10,358 nt of DNA from an uncultured Prevotellaceae bacterium (GTDB taxonomy: Bacteria > Bacteroidota > Bacteroidia > Bacteroidales > Bacteroidaceae). Positions 1-5,867 of the stretch are shown one piece after another. Position 1 is the first letter of the stretch, and every line of letters begins with the position of its first letter. A model generated the notes under the pieces. That model was given only the letters and a program-made list of their open reading frames with translations, ran no database searches and had not been told where the DNA came from. The translations under genes and the position numbers were made by a program. Where the stretch lies: contig CALYTD010000016.1 of the NCBI GenBank assembly GCA_945486445.1, forward strand, positions 1-10,358, written 5' to 3'.

Positions 1-1
1 A

Positions 2-484
2 GCAGAAGCACAGCAAAAGGCGGACATGGTGAAGGTAGAGAAGAGCAAATTCTTCCCGGAACTGTCAGTAGGTTACACCCTTCAGAAGATAACCCCGGTG
101 TCGGGACTGTCCTCATGGTCTGTTGGCGTAGCGTTCCCCTTTGTTTTTCTCCCCCAGAAAAGCCGTGTGAAACAGGCCAAAATAGACGCCATGACTGCTT
201 CATGGCAGGCTGAGGACAACCGCATACAGATGCAAAACAAGATAGAGGAGTTGTCAGCCATGAAGGAACGTCAGGCAAAGACCCTGAGGTATTACACCGA
301 TGCGGCACTGAAAGAGGCCGATGAACTGCAACGCAATGCCGTGATACTCTATGAGAACAGCGAGACAGGAATGGCAGAACTGGTGCAGAGCCTCAACACG
401 TCAAGGCTGATACGCAACCAATATATAGAGGCCTTGAAGGAGTATAACATAACAGCGATAGAACTCGAACTATACACTGACTAA
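2..484 (+). CDS. C-terminal TolC-like part of an efflux protein (probable CusA/CzcA-TolC fusion), 5' end outside window
   Basis: The reading frame is open from the left edge, so the first visible ATG (26) is probably internal. The visible 160 residues fit the second half of a TolC/CusC outer-membrane channel: a beta-strand-like segment (FFPELSVGY), a second strand region (GVAFPFVF), then two long amphipathic helices rich in A, E, Q and K forming a coiled-coil hairpin, and a conserved-looking ending (residues like IRNQYIEALKEYN followed by IELEL). Many Bacteroidetes heavy-metal RND pumps of the CusA/CzcA family carry a TolC domain fused at the C terminus. An RND adaptor only 15 nt downstream makes that arrangement likely here, but the RND part is not visible, so a stand-alone TolC protein is also possible. 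The role would be to carry metal ions, or less likely drugs, across the outer membrane. Confidence 0.8.
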   Translation, partial: AEAQQKADMVKVEKSKFFPELSVGYTLQKITPVSGLSSWSVGVAFPFVFLPQKSRVKQAKIDAMTASWQAEDNRIQMQNKIEELSAMKERQAKTLRYYTDAALKEADELQRNAVILYENSETGMAELVQSLNTSRLIRNQYIEALKEYNITAIELELYTD

Positions 485-499
485 ACAAACGTCAACGAT

Positions 500-1420
500 A
501 TGAAAAGACACCATTTGATAATAATTCTCGCACTGGCCCTTACCGCCTGTGGCAGCAAGGGTGAGTCACCCGCCGAAAGCGGCGATGCCACACAACAGGA
601 GATGAAGAACGACAGCCTCAGCGGCAGTCAGGAGGCGGCTGACAGCACCGCCATTGACGGCGTGACAAGTGCCACCAACGTGGCGAACAGCCCCACTTTC
701 AACGGGCAGATAATTATCTCTCCCGACCAGCAGGCCACCGTATCATCCACCATGGGCGGGCGCATACACAGCCTGAACATAATGCCCGGCAAGGCAGTGG
801 CACGCGGACAGGTGATAGCCACACTTGACAATCCTGACTTCATAGAACTGCAACAGGAGTATCTCGACGCTTCCGCGCAACTGGAATACCTTGAGAAGGA
901 ATACCACAGGCAGACCACCCTTGGCTCACAGGAGGCGGCATCACAGAAGCGCGTGCAGCAGAGCAAGGCAGACTACCTGTCCATGAAGAGCAAGGCGGAA
1001 GCCGCATCGGCACGTCTGAAAGCCCTCGGCGTAAGTCCGCAGACACTGAAAACCGCCGGCATAATGGCCTATCTGCCCGTAAAGGCACCGATAAGCGGAT
1101 ATGTAACAAACATGAACGCCAACCTCGGCAAGTACATAGAGACGGGAACGGCGGTGTGTGACATAATAAACAAGCACGCCCCCCTGATACAACTCACGGT
1201 GTATGAGAAGGACATACACCTTATGCGCGCAGGCGGAGCAATAGACTTCCGCATCAACGGAATGGGCAAAGCCACCTTCTCCGCCACCATAGTCTCCATA
1301 GACCAGTCCGTGGATAAAGAGGATTACTCTATCAAGGTGTACGCCAAAGTGAATGCCGCCAACGCGGAATTCCGCCCCGGCATGTACGTCCGAGCCAAGA
1401 TAAAGAACAGCGGGCTGTAA
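500..1420 (+). CDS. RND efflux periplasmic adaptor lipoprotein (CusB/CzcB type), apparently short at the C terminus
   Basis: Membrane-fusion subunit of a tripartite efflux pump, linking inner-membrane RND pump and outer-membrane channel in the periplasm. The first 17 residues are a lipoprotein signal with lipobox LTAC (lipidated Cys17). A polar linker (about 20-65) follows, then a beta/lipoyl half (about 68-112, ending VIATLDNPDF), an alpha-helical hairpin (about 113-180), the second lipoyl half (KAPISGYVTNMNANLGKYIE, 195-214) and a beta-barrel (about 225-303) ending RPGMYVRAKI. Family members usually continue after the RPGMYV motif with a membrane-proximal domain of about 60-100 residues; this protein stops 11 residues after it, at 306 aa. 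The start is the ATG directly before the basic-hydrophobic signal; no Shine-Dalgarno sequence is seen. It is probably co-transcribed with the upstream gene. Metal specificity is inferred from family resemblance only. Confidence 0.88.
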   Translation: MKRHHLIIILALALTACGSKGESPAESGDATQQEMKNDSLSGSQEAADSTAIDGVTSATNVANSPTFNGQIIISPDQQATVSSTMGGRIHSLNIMPGKAVARGQVIATLDNPDFIELQQEYLDASAQLEYLEKEYHRQTTLGSQEAASQKRVQQSKADYLSMKSKAEAASARLKALGVSPQTLKTAGIMAYLPVKAPISGYVTNMNANLGKYIETGTAVCDIINKHAPLIQLTVYEKDIHLMRAGGAIDFRINGMGKATFSATIVSIDQSVDKEDYSIKVYAKVNAANAEFRPGMYVRAKIKNSGL

Positions 1421-1431
1421 CGCCCCACGTT

Positions 1432-1516
1432 GCTATCAGCACCTGATTACTCTGCAACCAGCACCCTTTCAGCACGCAATCAGCACCTATTTACGATGCA
1501 ATCAGGAGCTGATTAC
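1432..1516. repeat. Array A: four 19-nt palindrome-like units at exact 22-bp spacing
   Basis: Units begin at 1432 (GCTATCAGCACCTGATTAC), 1454 (GCAACCAGCACCCTTTCAG), 1476 (GCAATCAGCACCTATTTAC) and 1498 (GCAATCAGGAGCTGATTAC). They are separated by 3-nt spacers tct, cac and gat, giving a constant period of 22. The ideal unit is GTAATCAG-N3-CTGATTAC, so each can pair with itself or be read on either strand. The array starts 11 nt after the adaptor stop codon, preceded by CCCCACGTTG. A matching array is at 4792-4876. The period is not a multiple of three, so this is not a protein repeat. Function is unknown. Confidence 0.85.
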
Positions 1517-1534
1517 AATACGAAGACCATACGC

Positions 1535-1570
1535 AAAAAAAAGAATGCGGGCATTGCTGTCCGCATTCTT
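1535..1570 (-). terminator. Intrinsic terminator of clpB
   Basis: Perfect 10-bp inverted repeat AAGAATGCGG (1541-1550) and CCGCATTCTT (1561-1570) with a 10-nt loop. Read on the minus strand, the stem is followed by a run of T (the A run at 1535-1542 on the plus strand), the classic Rho-independent form. It lies 67 nt beyond the clpB stop codon. On the plus strand no T run follows, so it is unlikely to stop the efflux operon. Confidence 0.9.
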
Positions 1571-1636
1571 GCTGTATATATGTATGTTATACATCATCCG
1601 CCTGCGCACTGCGGACAATGGAAAGCCACGCCGTCA

Positions 1637-3745
1637 CTAACTGTTGGCAAAGGTAATGAGACCGTCCTTGCTGTCAACCGTAATGGGTTTCTCGTGTGTC
1701 ACGCCACCCGCAAGGAGTTGCTTTGACAGGGCATTGAGCACGTCCCGCTGTATAGCACGCTTCACCGGGCGCGCGCCGAACTCCGGGTCGTAGCCTGCCT
1801 CGGCAAGAGTAGCCACTGCCTTGTCGGTGACATTGAGACGGAAGCCCTGCTTTGCCAGCATCTCCGCCACGTGATTCATCTGCAAACGCACCACGGAGGC
1901 AATCTCATCCTTCGTCAGTCGTGAGAAGTTTATACCCTCGTCTATACGGTTCAGGAACTCCGGCCGTATGGGCGGCTTCACCATTCCGTTGCCGTCGAGG
2001 ATGGGCTGACGGCCATACAACTGCTCACGGGTAAGGTTAGAGGTCATTATTATGATGGTGTTCTTGAAGTTCACCACCCTACCCTTCGAGTCCGTCAGCC
2101 GCCCGTCGTCAAGCACTTGCAACAAAGTGTTGAAGATGTCAGGGTGCGCTTTCTCTATCTCATCAAACAAAACGACGCTATATGGCTTGCGGCGCACCGC
2201 CTCGGTCAATTGTCCTCCCTCGTCATATCCCACGTAACCCGGAGGCGCTCCGATAAGACGCGTGACGGAAAACTTCTCCTGATACTCGGACATATCAATG
2301 CGCGTCATCAGCGACTCGTCGTTGAACAGATAGTCGGCCAGTGCCTTCGCCAGCTCCGTCTTGCCCACACCAGTGGTTCCGAGGAATATGAACGAGGCGA
2401 TAGGACGCTTCGGATCTTGCAGTCCCGCACGGCTTCTGCGCACCGCGTCGCTCACAGCCTGAATGGCATCGTCCTGCCCTATGACCCGTTTGTGCAGTTC
2501 TTCCTCCAGATGCAGCAACTTGTCTTTCTCGCTCTGCATCATCCTTGCAACGGGAATGCCGGTCCATCGGCTTACAACCTCGGCTATATCATCTGCCGTT
2601 ACCTCCTCACGCACCATCTTGCCGGCACCCTGAGCGTTTATCTCCTGCTGCACACGGCGTATGTCTTCCTCCAATTCCTTGAGTTTACCGTAACGTATTT
2701 CCGCCACTTTCCCGTAGTTTCCCTCACGCTCGGCCTTGTCAGCCTCAAAGCGAAGACGCTCTATCTGCTGTTTGTCCTGCTGTATCTTGTCAACGAGATT
2801 CTTCTCCTGCACCCATTTGGAACGCATCCTCAGTTTCTCGTCTTGCAGCACAGAGATAGTCTTGTTGAGCTCTGCCAACTTCCCCTTGTCATCCTCTCGC
2901 TTTATGGCCTCACGCTCTATCTCCAGTTGTTTGAGGCGACGCTCCAACTCATCAAGTTCCTCTGGCACGGAATCTCTTTCCATTCGCAGTTTGGCAGCGG
3001 CCTCATCCATCAGGTCTATGGCCTTATCAGGCAGGAAACGGTCAGAGATATACCGCTCTGACAGCGTTACCGCCGCTATGCAGGCATCGTCCTGAATACG
3101 CACGCGATGGTGGTTCTCGTAACGTTCTTTCAGTCCTCGCAGTATGGATATGGCCGACAGCTCGTCCGGTTCGTCCACCATCACTATCTGGAACCGGCGC
3201 TCCAGCGCCTTGTCTTTCTCAAAATACTTCTGGTATTCGTTAAGTGTTGTGGCACCGATAGCCCTCAGTTCTCCCCGTGCCAGTGCCGGTTTCAGTATGT
3301 TTGCGGCATCCATGGCGCCGTCGCCGCCACCTGCTCCCACGAGGGTATGTATCTCGTCTATGAAGAGTATCACCTTACCCTCTGACTCTATCACGGCGTT
3401 TATCACTCCTTTCAGCCGCTCCTCAAACTCGCCCTTGTACTTGGCACCTGCCACAAGAGCACCCATGTCGAGGGTATATATCTCCTTATCCTTCAGGTTC
3501 TCAGGCACATCACCACGCACTATGCGCTGCGCCAGCCCCTCGGCAATGGCTGTCTTGCCAGTGCCAGGCTCACCAATGAGGATAGGGTTGTTCTTTGTCC
3601 GGCGTGAAAGAATCTGTAACACACGGCGTATCTCGTCGTCCCTGCCTATCACTGGGTCCAACTTTCCTGCCTTAGCATCGCCCACAAGATTCTTTGCGAA
3701 GCGTTGCAGTGCCTCCTTATTGCTCATCTCTGGTTGGTTCATCAT
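1637..3745 (-). CDS. clpB: ClpB-type AAA+ protein disaggregase lacking the N-terminal domain
   Basis: ATP-driven cytoplasmic chaperone that threads aggregated proteins through a hexameric ring, normally with DnaK. D1 comes first: [15 protein letters not shown] (27-41), Walker A GEPGTGKT (58-65), pore loop YKG (103-105), Walker B ending FIDE (128-131), arginine fingers near LERRF (181-185). A long charged coiled coil (about 252-382) is the ClpB-type M-domain, which argues against ClpA or ClpC. D2 has Walker A GTTGVGKT (456-463), pore loop GYVGYDEGG (503-511), Walker B ending LFDE (526-529), [10 protein letters not shown] (594-603) and sensor 2 GARP (657-660). At 702 aa it is about 160 residues shorter than usual ClpB: the N-domain is missing. 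An in-frame TAG at 3749-3751 and the AAAGGAG at 3753-3759 fix the start at 3745 or a few codons later. The stretch between TSN (568-570) and IRPEF (593-597) also looks shorter than normal. It may be a second ClpB copy or the only one; the window cannot tell. Confidence 0.95.
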   Translation of the reverse strand: MMNQPEMSNKEALQRFAKNLVGDAKAGKLDPVIGRDDEIRRVLQILSRRTKNNPILIGEPGTGKTAIAEGLAQRIVRGDVPENLKDKEIYTLDMGALVAGAKYKGEFEERLKGVINAVIESEGKVILFIDEIHTLVGAGGGDGAMDAANILKPALARGELRAIGATTLNEYQKYFEKDKALERRFQIVMVDEPDELSAISILRGLKERYENHHRVRIQDDACIAAVTLSERYISDRFLPDKAIDLMDEAAAKLRMERDSVPEELDELERRLKQLEIEREAIKREDDKGKLAELNKTISVLQDEKLRMRSKWVQEKNLVDKIQQDKQQIERLRFEADKAEREGNYGKVAEIRYGKLKELEEDIRRVQQEINAQGAGKMVREEVTADDIAEVVSRWTGIPVARMMQSEKDKLLHLEEELHKRVIGQDDAIQAVSDAVRRSRAGLQDPKRPIASFIFLGTTGVGKTELAKALADYLFNDESLMTRIDMSEYQEKFSVTRLIGAPPGYVGYDEGGQLTEAVRRKPYSVVLFDEIEKAHPDIFNTLLQVLDDGRLTDSKGRVVNFKNTIIIMTSNLTREQLYGRQPILDGNGMVKPPIRPEFLNRIDEGINFSRLTKDEIASVVRLQMNHVAEMLAKQGFRLNVTDKAVATLAEAGYDPEFGARPVKRAIQRDVLNALSKQLLAGGVTHEKPITVDSKDGLITFANS

Positions 3746-3752
3746 AGTCTAA

Positions 3753-3759
3753 CTCCTTT
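3753..3759 (-). promoter_or_regulatory. Strong Shine-Dalgarno site of clpB
   Basis: The minus strand reads AAAGGAG followed by 7 nt and ATG at 3745. It supports the short start of the ClpB protein. Bacteroidetes genes generally lack such sites, and the other leaders here are poor in them (only the HlyD gene has a loose AGGAGA at 7417-7422), so it stands out. Confidence 0.7.
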
Positions 3760-3829
3760 CTTTTTATATGGTTCACGTTTCTGATATGCTATTTATCAAA
3801 GCACATACCATAGTAAATCATTATGCCAT

Positions 3830-3861
3830 TTTGTCTTAAAAGGGTGACAATTTGTCTAAAA
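3830..3861. promoter_or_regulatory. Direct repeat plus small palindrome in the clpB/hydrolase divergent region (possible operator)
   Basis: TTTGTCTTAAAA (3830-3841) and TTTGTCTAAAA (3851-3861) are near-identical and start 21 nt apart, about two helical turns. The second overlaps the palindrome GACAATTTGTC (3846-3856). They sit in the AT-rich 206-nt gap between two divergent genes, where both promoters must lie. No good match to the Bacteroidetes promoter consensus was found for either gene. The regulatory role is inferred from position and spacing only. Confidence 0.35.
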
Positions 3862-3951
3862 TCTATGACGAAAGCATACTTATTCACACCTTATATATAA
3901 TAAAGTCATATATGGAAACGTTTATTCTTATGTAACAAACTAACACTAATC

Positions 3952-4758
3952 ATGAAGCAAAAGATTCTCTCCCTTATGTTCATCATTGCGCTTGCCGCCC
4001 CCGGTTGCGCACAACTCATGTTCCCACACCCATGGCAAGGCAAGAAGGTTGCCTACTTTGGCGACTCCATAACCGACCCGCGCAACAATGCATCCAAAAA
4101 GAAATACTGGTCATTGTTAGGCGAATGGCTCGGCATAACGCCATACGTCTATGCGGTAAGTGGCCGCCAATGGAACGACATACCACGTCAGGCAGACAAA
4201 CTTATGGCCGAACACGGCGACACCGTTGATGCCATTATCATACTGATGGGCACCAACGACTACAACAACGGGGTGCCACTCGGAAAGTGGTATGACGAGA
4301 AAGAGGAGGAGGTGATGTACGGTCACGGCAAGCCTAAGGCCATGACGATGCGCACAAGGCAGTATATGTGCATGGACAAAGACACGTACCGCGGACGCAT
4401 AAACATAGCCATGGACAAGGTGAAGCGTATGTATCCAACAAAGCAGATAGTGGTACTGACCCCCATTCACCGCCAGAACTTCCACGCCAACGAAAAGAAT
4501 TGGCAGTGTTCCGAGGACTACACCAACCAGTGCGGCGAGTATTTGCAGGCGTATGTAGATGCCACGAAAGAGATAGCCAACATCTGGGCAGTGCCCGTTA
4601 TAGACCTAAACGCCCTCTGCGGGCTATACCCCATGCAGGATGAATACGCCCAATTCTTCCGCAATGCGGACACCGACCGCCTGCACCCGAACGACAAGGG
4701 CCATGAGCGTATGGCAAAGACACTGATGTACCAGTTGCTCGCGCTACCAGTTTTCTAA
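3952..4758 (+). CDS. Secreted SGNH/GDSL-family hydrolase (esterase/lipase-like)
   Basis: Probable ester hydrolase acting outside the cytoplasm; the substrate is unknown (members include carbohydrate acetyl-esterases and lysophospholipases). Residues 1-20 form a signal peptide, likely cleaved before Gln21. PGC at 17-19 is a poor lipobox, so lipidation is less likely. Block I is YFGDSITD (35-42) with nucleophile Ser39; block II Gly is near SGRQW (70-74); block III is MGTND (99-103) with Asn102; block V is DRLHPNDKGH (242-251) with Asp242 and His245. All four SGNH residues are present, so the enzyme should be active. Residues about 105-145 form a charged insert (KEEEVMYGHGKPK) before the next helix. 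Length (268 aa) fits the family. The start is the only ATG giving a complete signal peptide. The gene diverges from clpB, is followed by array B, and seems to be monocistronic. Confidence 0.9.
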   Translation: MKQKILSLMFIIALAAPGCAQLMFPHPWQGKKVAYFGDSITDPRNNASKKKYWSLLGEWLGITPYVYAVSGRQWNDIPRQADKLMAEHGDTVDAIIILMGTNDYNNGVPLGKWYDEKEEEVMYGHGKPKAMTMRTRQYMCMDKDTYRGRINIAMDKVKRMYPTKQIVVLTPIHRQNFHANEKNWQCSEDYTNQCGEYLQAYVDATKEIANIWAVPVIDLNALCGLYPMQDEYAQFFRNADTDRLHPNDKGHERMAKTLMYQLLALPVF

Positions 4759-4791
4759 CCAACAGCAAATCAAGACGTAACACACCCCATT

Positions 4792-4876
4792 GTAAAAGGG
4801 TGCAGATTACATCACAAACCGGTGCTGCCCGCATTGTAATCAGGTACCGATTACAAGGTAACCAGCACCTGATTGC
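4792..4876. repeat. Array B: four units at exact 22-bp spacing, same type as array A
   Basis: Units begin at 4792 (GTAAAAGGGTGCAGATTAC), 4814 (ACAAACCGGTGCTGCCCGC, degenerate), 4836 (GTAATCAGGTACCGATTAC, nearly palindromic) and 4858 (GTAACCAGCACCTGATTGC), with 3-nt spacers atc, att and aag. Unit length, unit number, period and total length (85 nt) equal those of array A. The left flank CCCCATTG also resembles the CCCCACGTTG before array A. The array starts 33 nt after the hydrolase stop codon. The second unit is recognised mainly by its phase. Confidence 0.8.
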
Positions 4877-4931
4877 GACTCGCACGATACCGCAGACACA
4901 CAACCGAACAGCCGAATCATGTTTCGCCGCA

Positions 4932-5007
4932 TTGTAGGGACACACCTTGGTGCGTCCGAAATGTCGGGTTATCGCAACGGCGGACGCGCCAAGGTGCGTC
5001 CCTACAA
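4932..5007. repeat. Nested inverted repeat, REP/BIME-like element
   Basis: Two 27-nt arms (4932-4958 and 4981-5007) are inverted copies with two mismatches, separated by 22 nt. The outer ends are TTGTAGGGAC and GTCCCTACAA. Each arm is itself a hairpin: GGACACACC-TT-GGTGCGTCC (4938-4957, one mismatch) and GGACGCGCC-AA-GGTGCGTCC (4982-5001, one G-T wobble). Paired inverted small palindromes are the form of bacterial interspersed mosaic elements. It lies only 30 nt before the glycosyltransferase start, so its hairpins may affect that transcript. No transposase is nearby; if mobile, it depends on one elsewhere. Confidence 0.8.
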
Positions 5008-5037
5008 CCATCAATTACAAACGTCCACAACACTATA

Positions 5038-5799
5038 ATGACCTCCTTCTGCATCATAACCTGCACATACAACGCTGAGAAAGAACTGCCACGCACGCTA
5101 GAAAGCGTAGCGGAACAGTCATACGACAAGGTATGCCACATCATAATCGACGGCAAATCATCAGACAAGACGGTTGCCTTGGCTTCAGCCTACGCCGCAA
5201 ACACTAACGGCAGACACTGTGTGAAAGTGGTTAGCGAGAAAGACAACGGGCTGTATGATGCCATGAACAAGGGCATAAAACTGGCGGAGGGCGACTACAT
5301 CCTGTTTCTTAACGCCGGCGACACCTTTGCCGATAACTACACACTCGAACGCATCGCCGCACAAATAAACAACGCGAACTACACGGAACTGCCTGCCGTA
5401 ATCTATGGCAAGACAGACATAGTGGATGCCAACGGCCGCTTTCTGCATCACAGACGGCTGCAACCACCAGAGAAACTGACGTGGAAATCCTTTCTCAACG
5501 GTATGCTTGTATGCCATCAGGCGTTCTATGCACGCACCGACCTGGCACGACAAACACCCTACGACCAGACCTACCGACTATCAGCAGACGTTGACTGGTG
5601 TATCAGAATAATGAAAGCCGCAGCAGCAAAGGCACTGCCACTGCATAACACACACCTCACACTATGCCAGTATCTTGAAGGCGGAATGTCCGTAAAGAAC
5701 CACCGCGCATCACTGATAGAACGCTTCCAGATAATGCGAAAACACTATGGTCTAATGCCCACAATATGTGTTCACTTATGGTTTATAATAAGAAAATAA
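5038..5799 (+). CDS. Family 2 glycosyltransferase
   Basis: Cytoplasmic or membrane-associated enzyme transferring a sugar from a nucleotide donor, typically in polysaccharide, O-antigen or glycolipid synthesis; donor and acceptor unknown. GT-A features: an N-terminal beta strand SFCIITCTYNAEKEL (3-17), IIIDGKSSDKT (35-45), the characteristic EKDNGLYDAMNKGI (67-80), a metal-binding loop LNAGD (91-95) in the DXD position, and ADVDW (183-187) as the likely acceptor/catalytic Asp region. No transmembrane segment is evident; the end is basic and hydrophobic. The frame is open back to 4873, but that extension would run through the inverted repeat and is low-quality sequence. ATG 5038 starts directly at the conserved strand and gives 253 aa. 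The gene stands alone, with no other glycan genes beside it, and its stop is just upstream of the next promoter. Confidence 0.9.
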   Translation: MTSFCIITCTYNAEKELPRTLESVAEQSYDKVCHIIIDGKSSDKTVALASAYAANTNGRHCVKVVSEKDNGLYDAMNKGIKLAEGDYILFLNAGDTFADNYTLERIAAQINNANYTELPAVIYGKTDIVDANGRFLHHRRLQPPEKLTWKSFLNGMLVCHQAFYARTDLARQTPYDQTYRLSADVDWCIRIMKAAAAKALPLHNTHLTLCQYLEGGMSVKNHRASLIERFQIMRKHYGLMPTICVHLWFIIRK

Positions 5800-5809
5800 C
5801 AACCAAGCG

Positions 5810-5840
5810 TTGGCATTTCACAGAAAAAAACGTAACTTTG
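5810..5840 (+). promoter_or_regulatory. Bacteroidetes-type sigma-70 promoter of the export operon
   Basis: TTG at 5810-5812, 20 nt, then TAACTTTG at 5833-5840. This is a full match to the Bacteroidetes consensus (-33 TTTG/TTG and -7 TAnnTTTG). Transcription would begin near 5847, about 20 nt before the TolC-gene ATG at 5868. It starts 10 nt after the glycosyltransferase stop codon, so the export operon has its own promoter. Confidence 0.85.
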
Positions 5841-5867
5841 CACAAGAATTCCAATTATCAACCAATA

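Noticed and set aside
1432..1516. CRISPR array
   Set aside because: Spacers are only 3 nt, units are 19 nt and degenerate, and no cas genes are present.
1430..1726. Possible 98-aa plus-strand gene
   Set aside because: It runs through the 22-bp array, the clpB terminator and the antisense 3' end of clpB; no recognisable protein features.
2117..3061. Long plus-strand open frame (314 aa) inside clpB
   Set aside because: It is the antisense shadow of a clearly conserved AAA+ coding sequence; its translation has no coherent domain.
3777..3951. Consensus promoter for the hydrolase (TTTG at 3851 with TACTTATT at 3877)
   Set aside because: The -7 element has two mismatches to TAnnTTTG in an AT-rich region, so the match is not convincing.
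4783..4802. Terminator after the hydrolase gene (CACCC/GGGTG stem)
   Set aside because: Only a 5-bp stem with a 10-nt loop and no T run; it overlaps the first unit of array B.
4873..5037. N-terminal extension of the glycosyltransferase
   Set aside because: The extra 55 codons cross the inverted repeat and array edge, and conserved GT-A sequence begins directly after ATG 5038.
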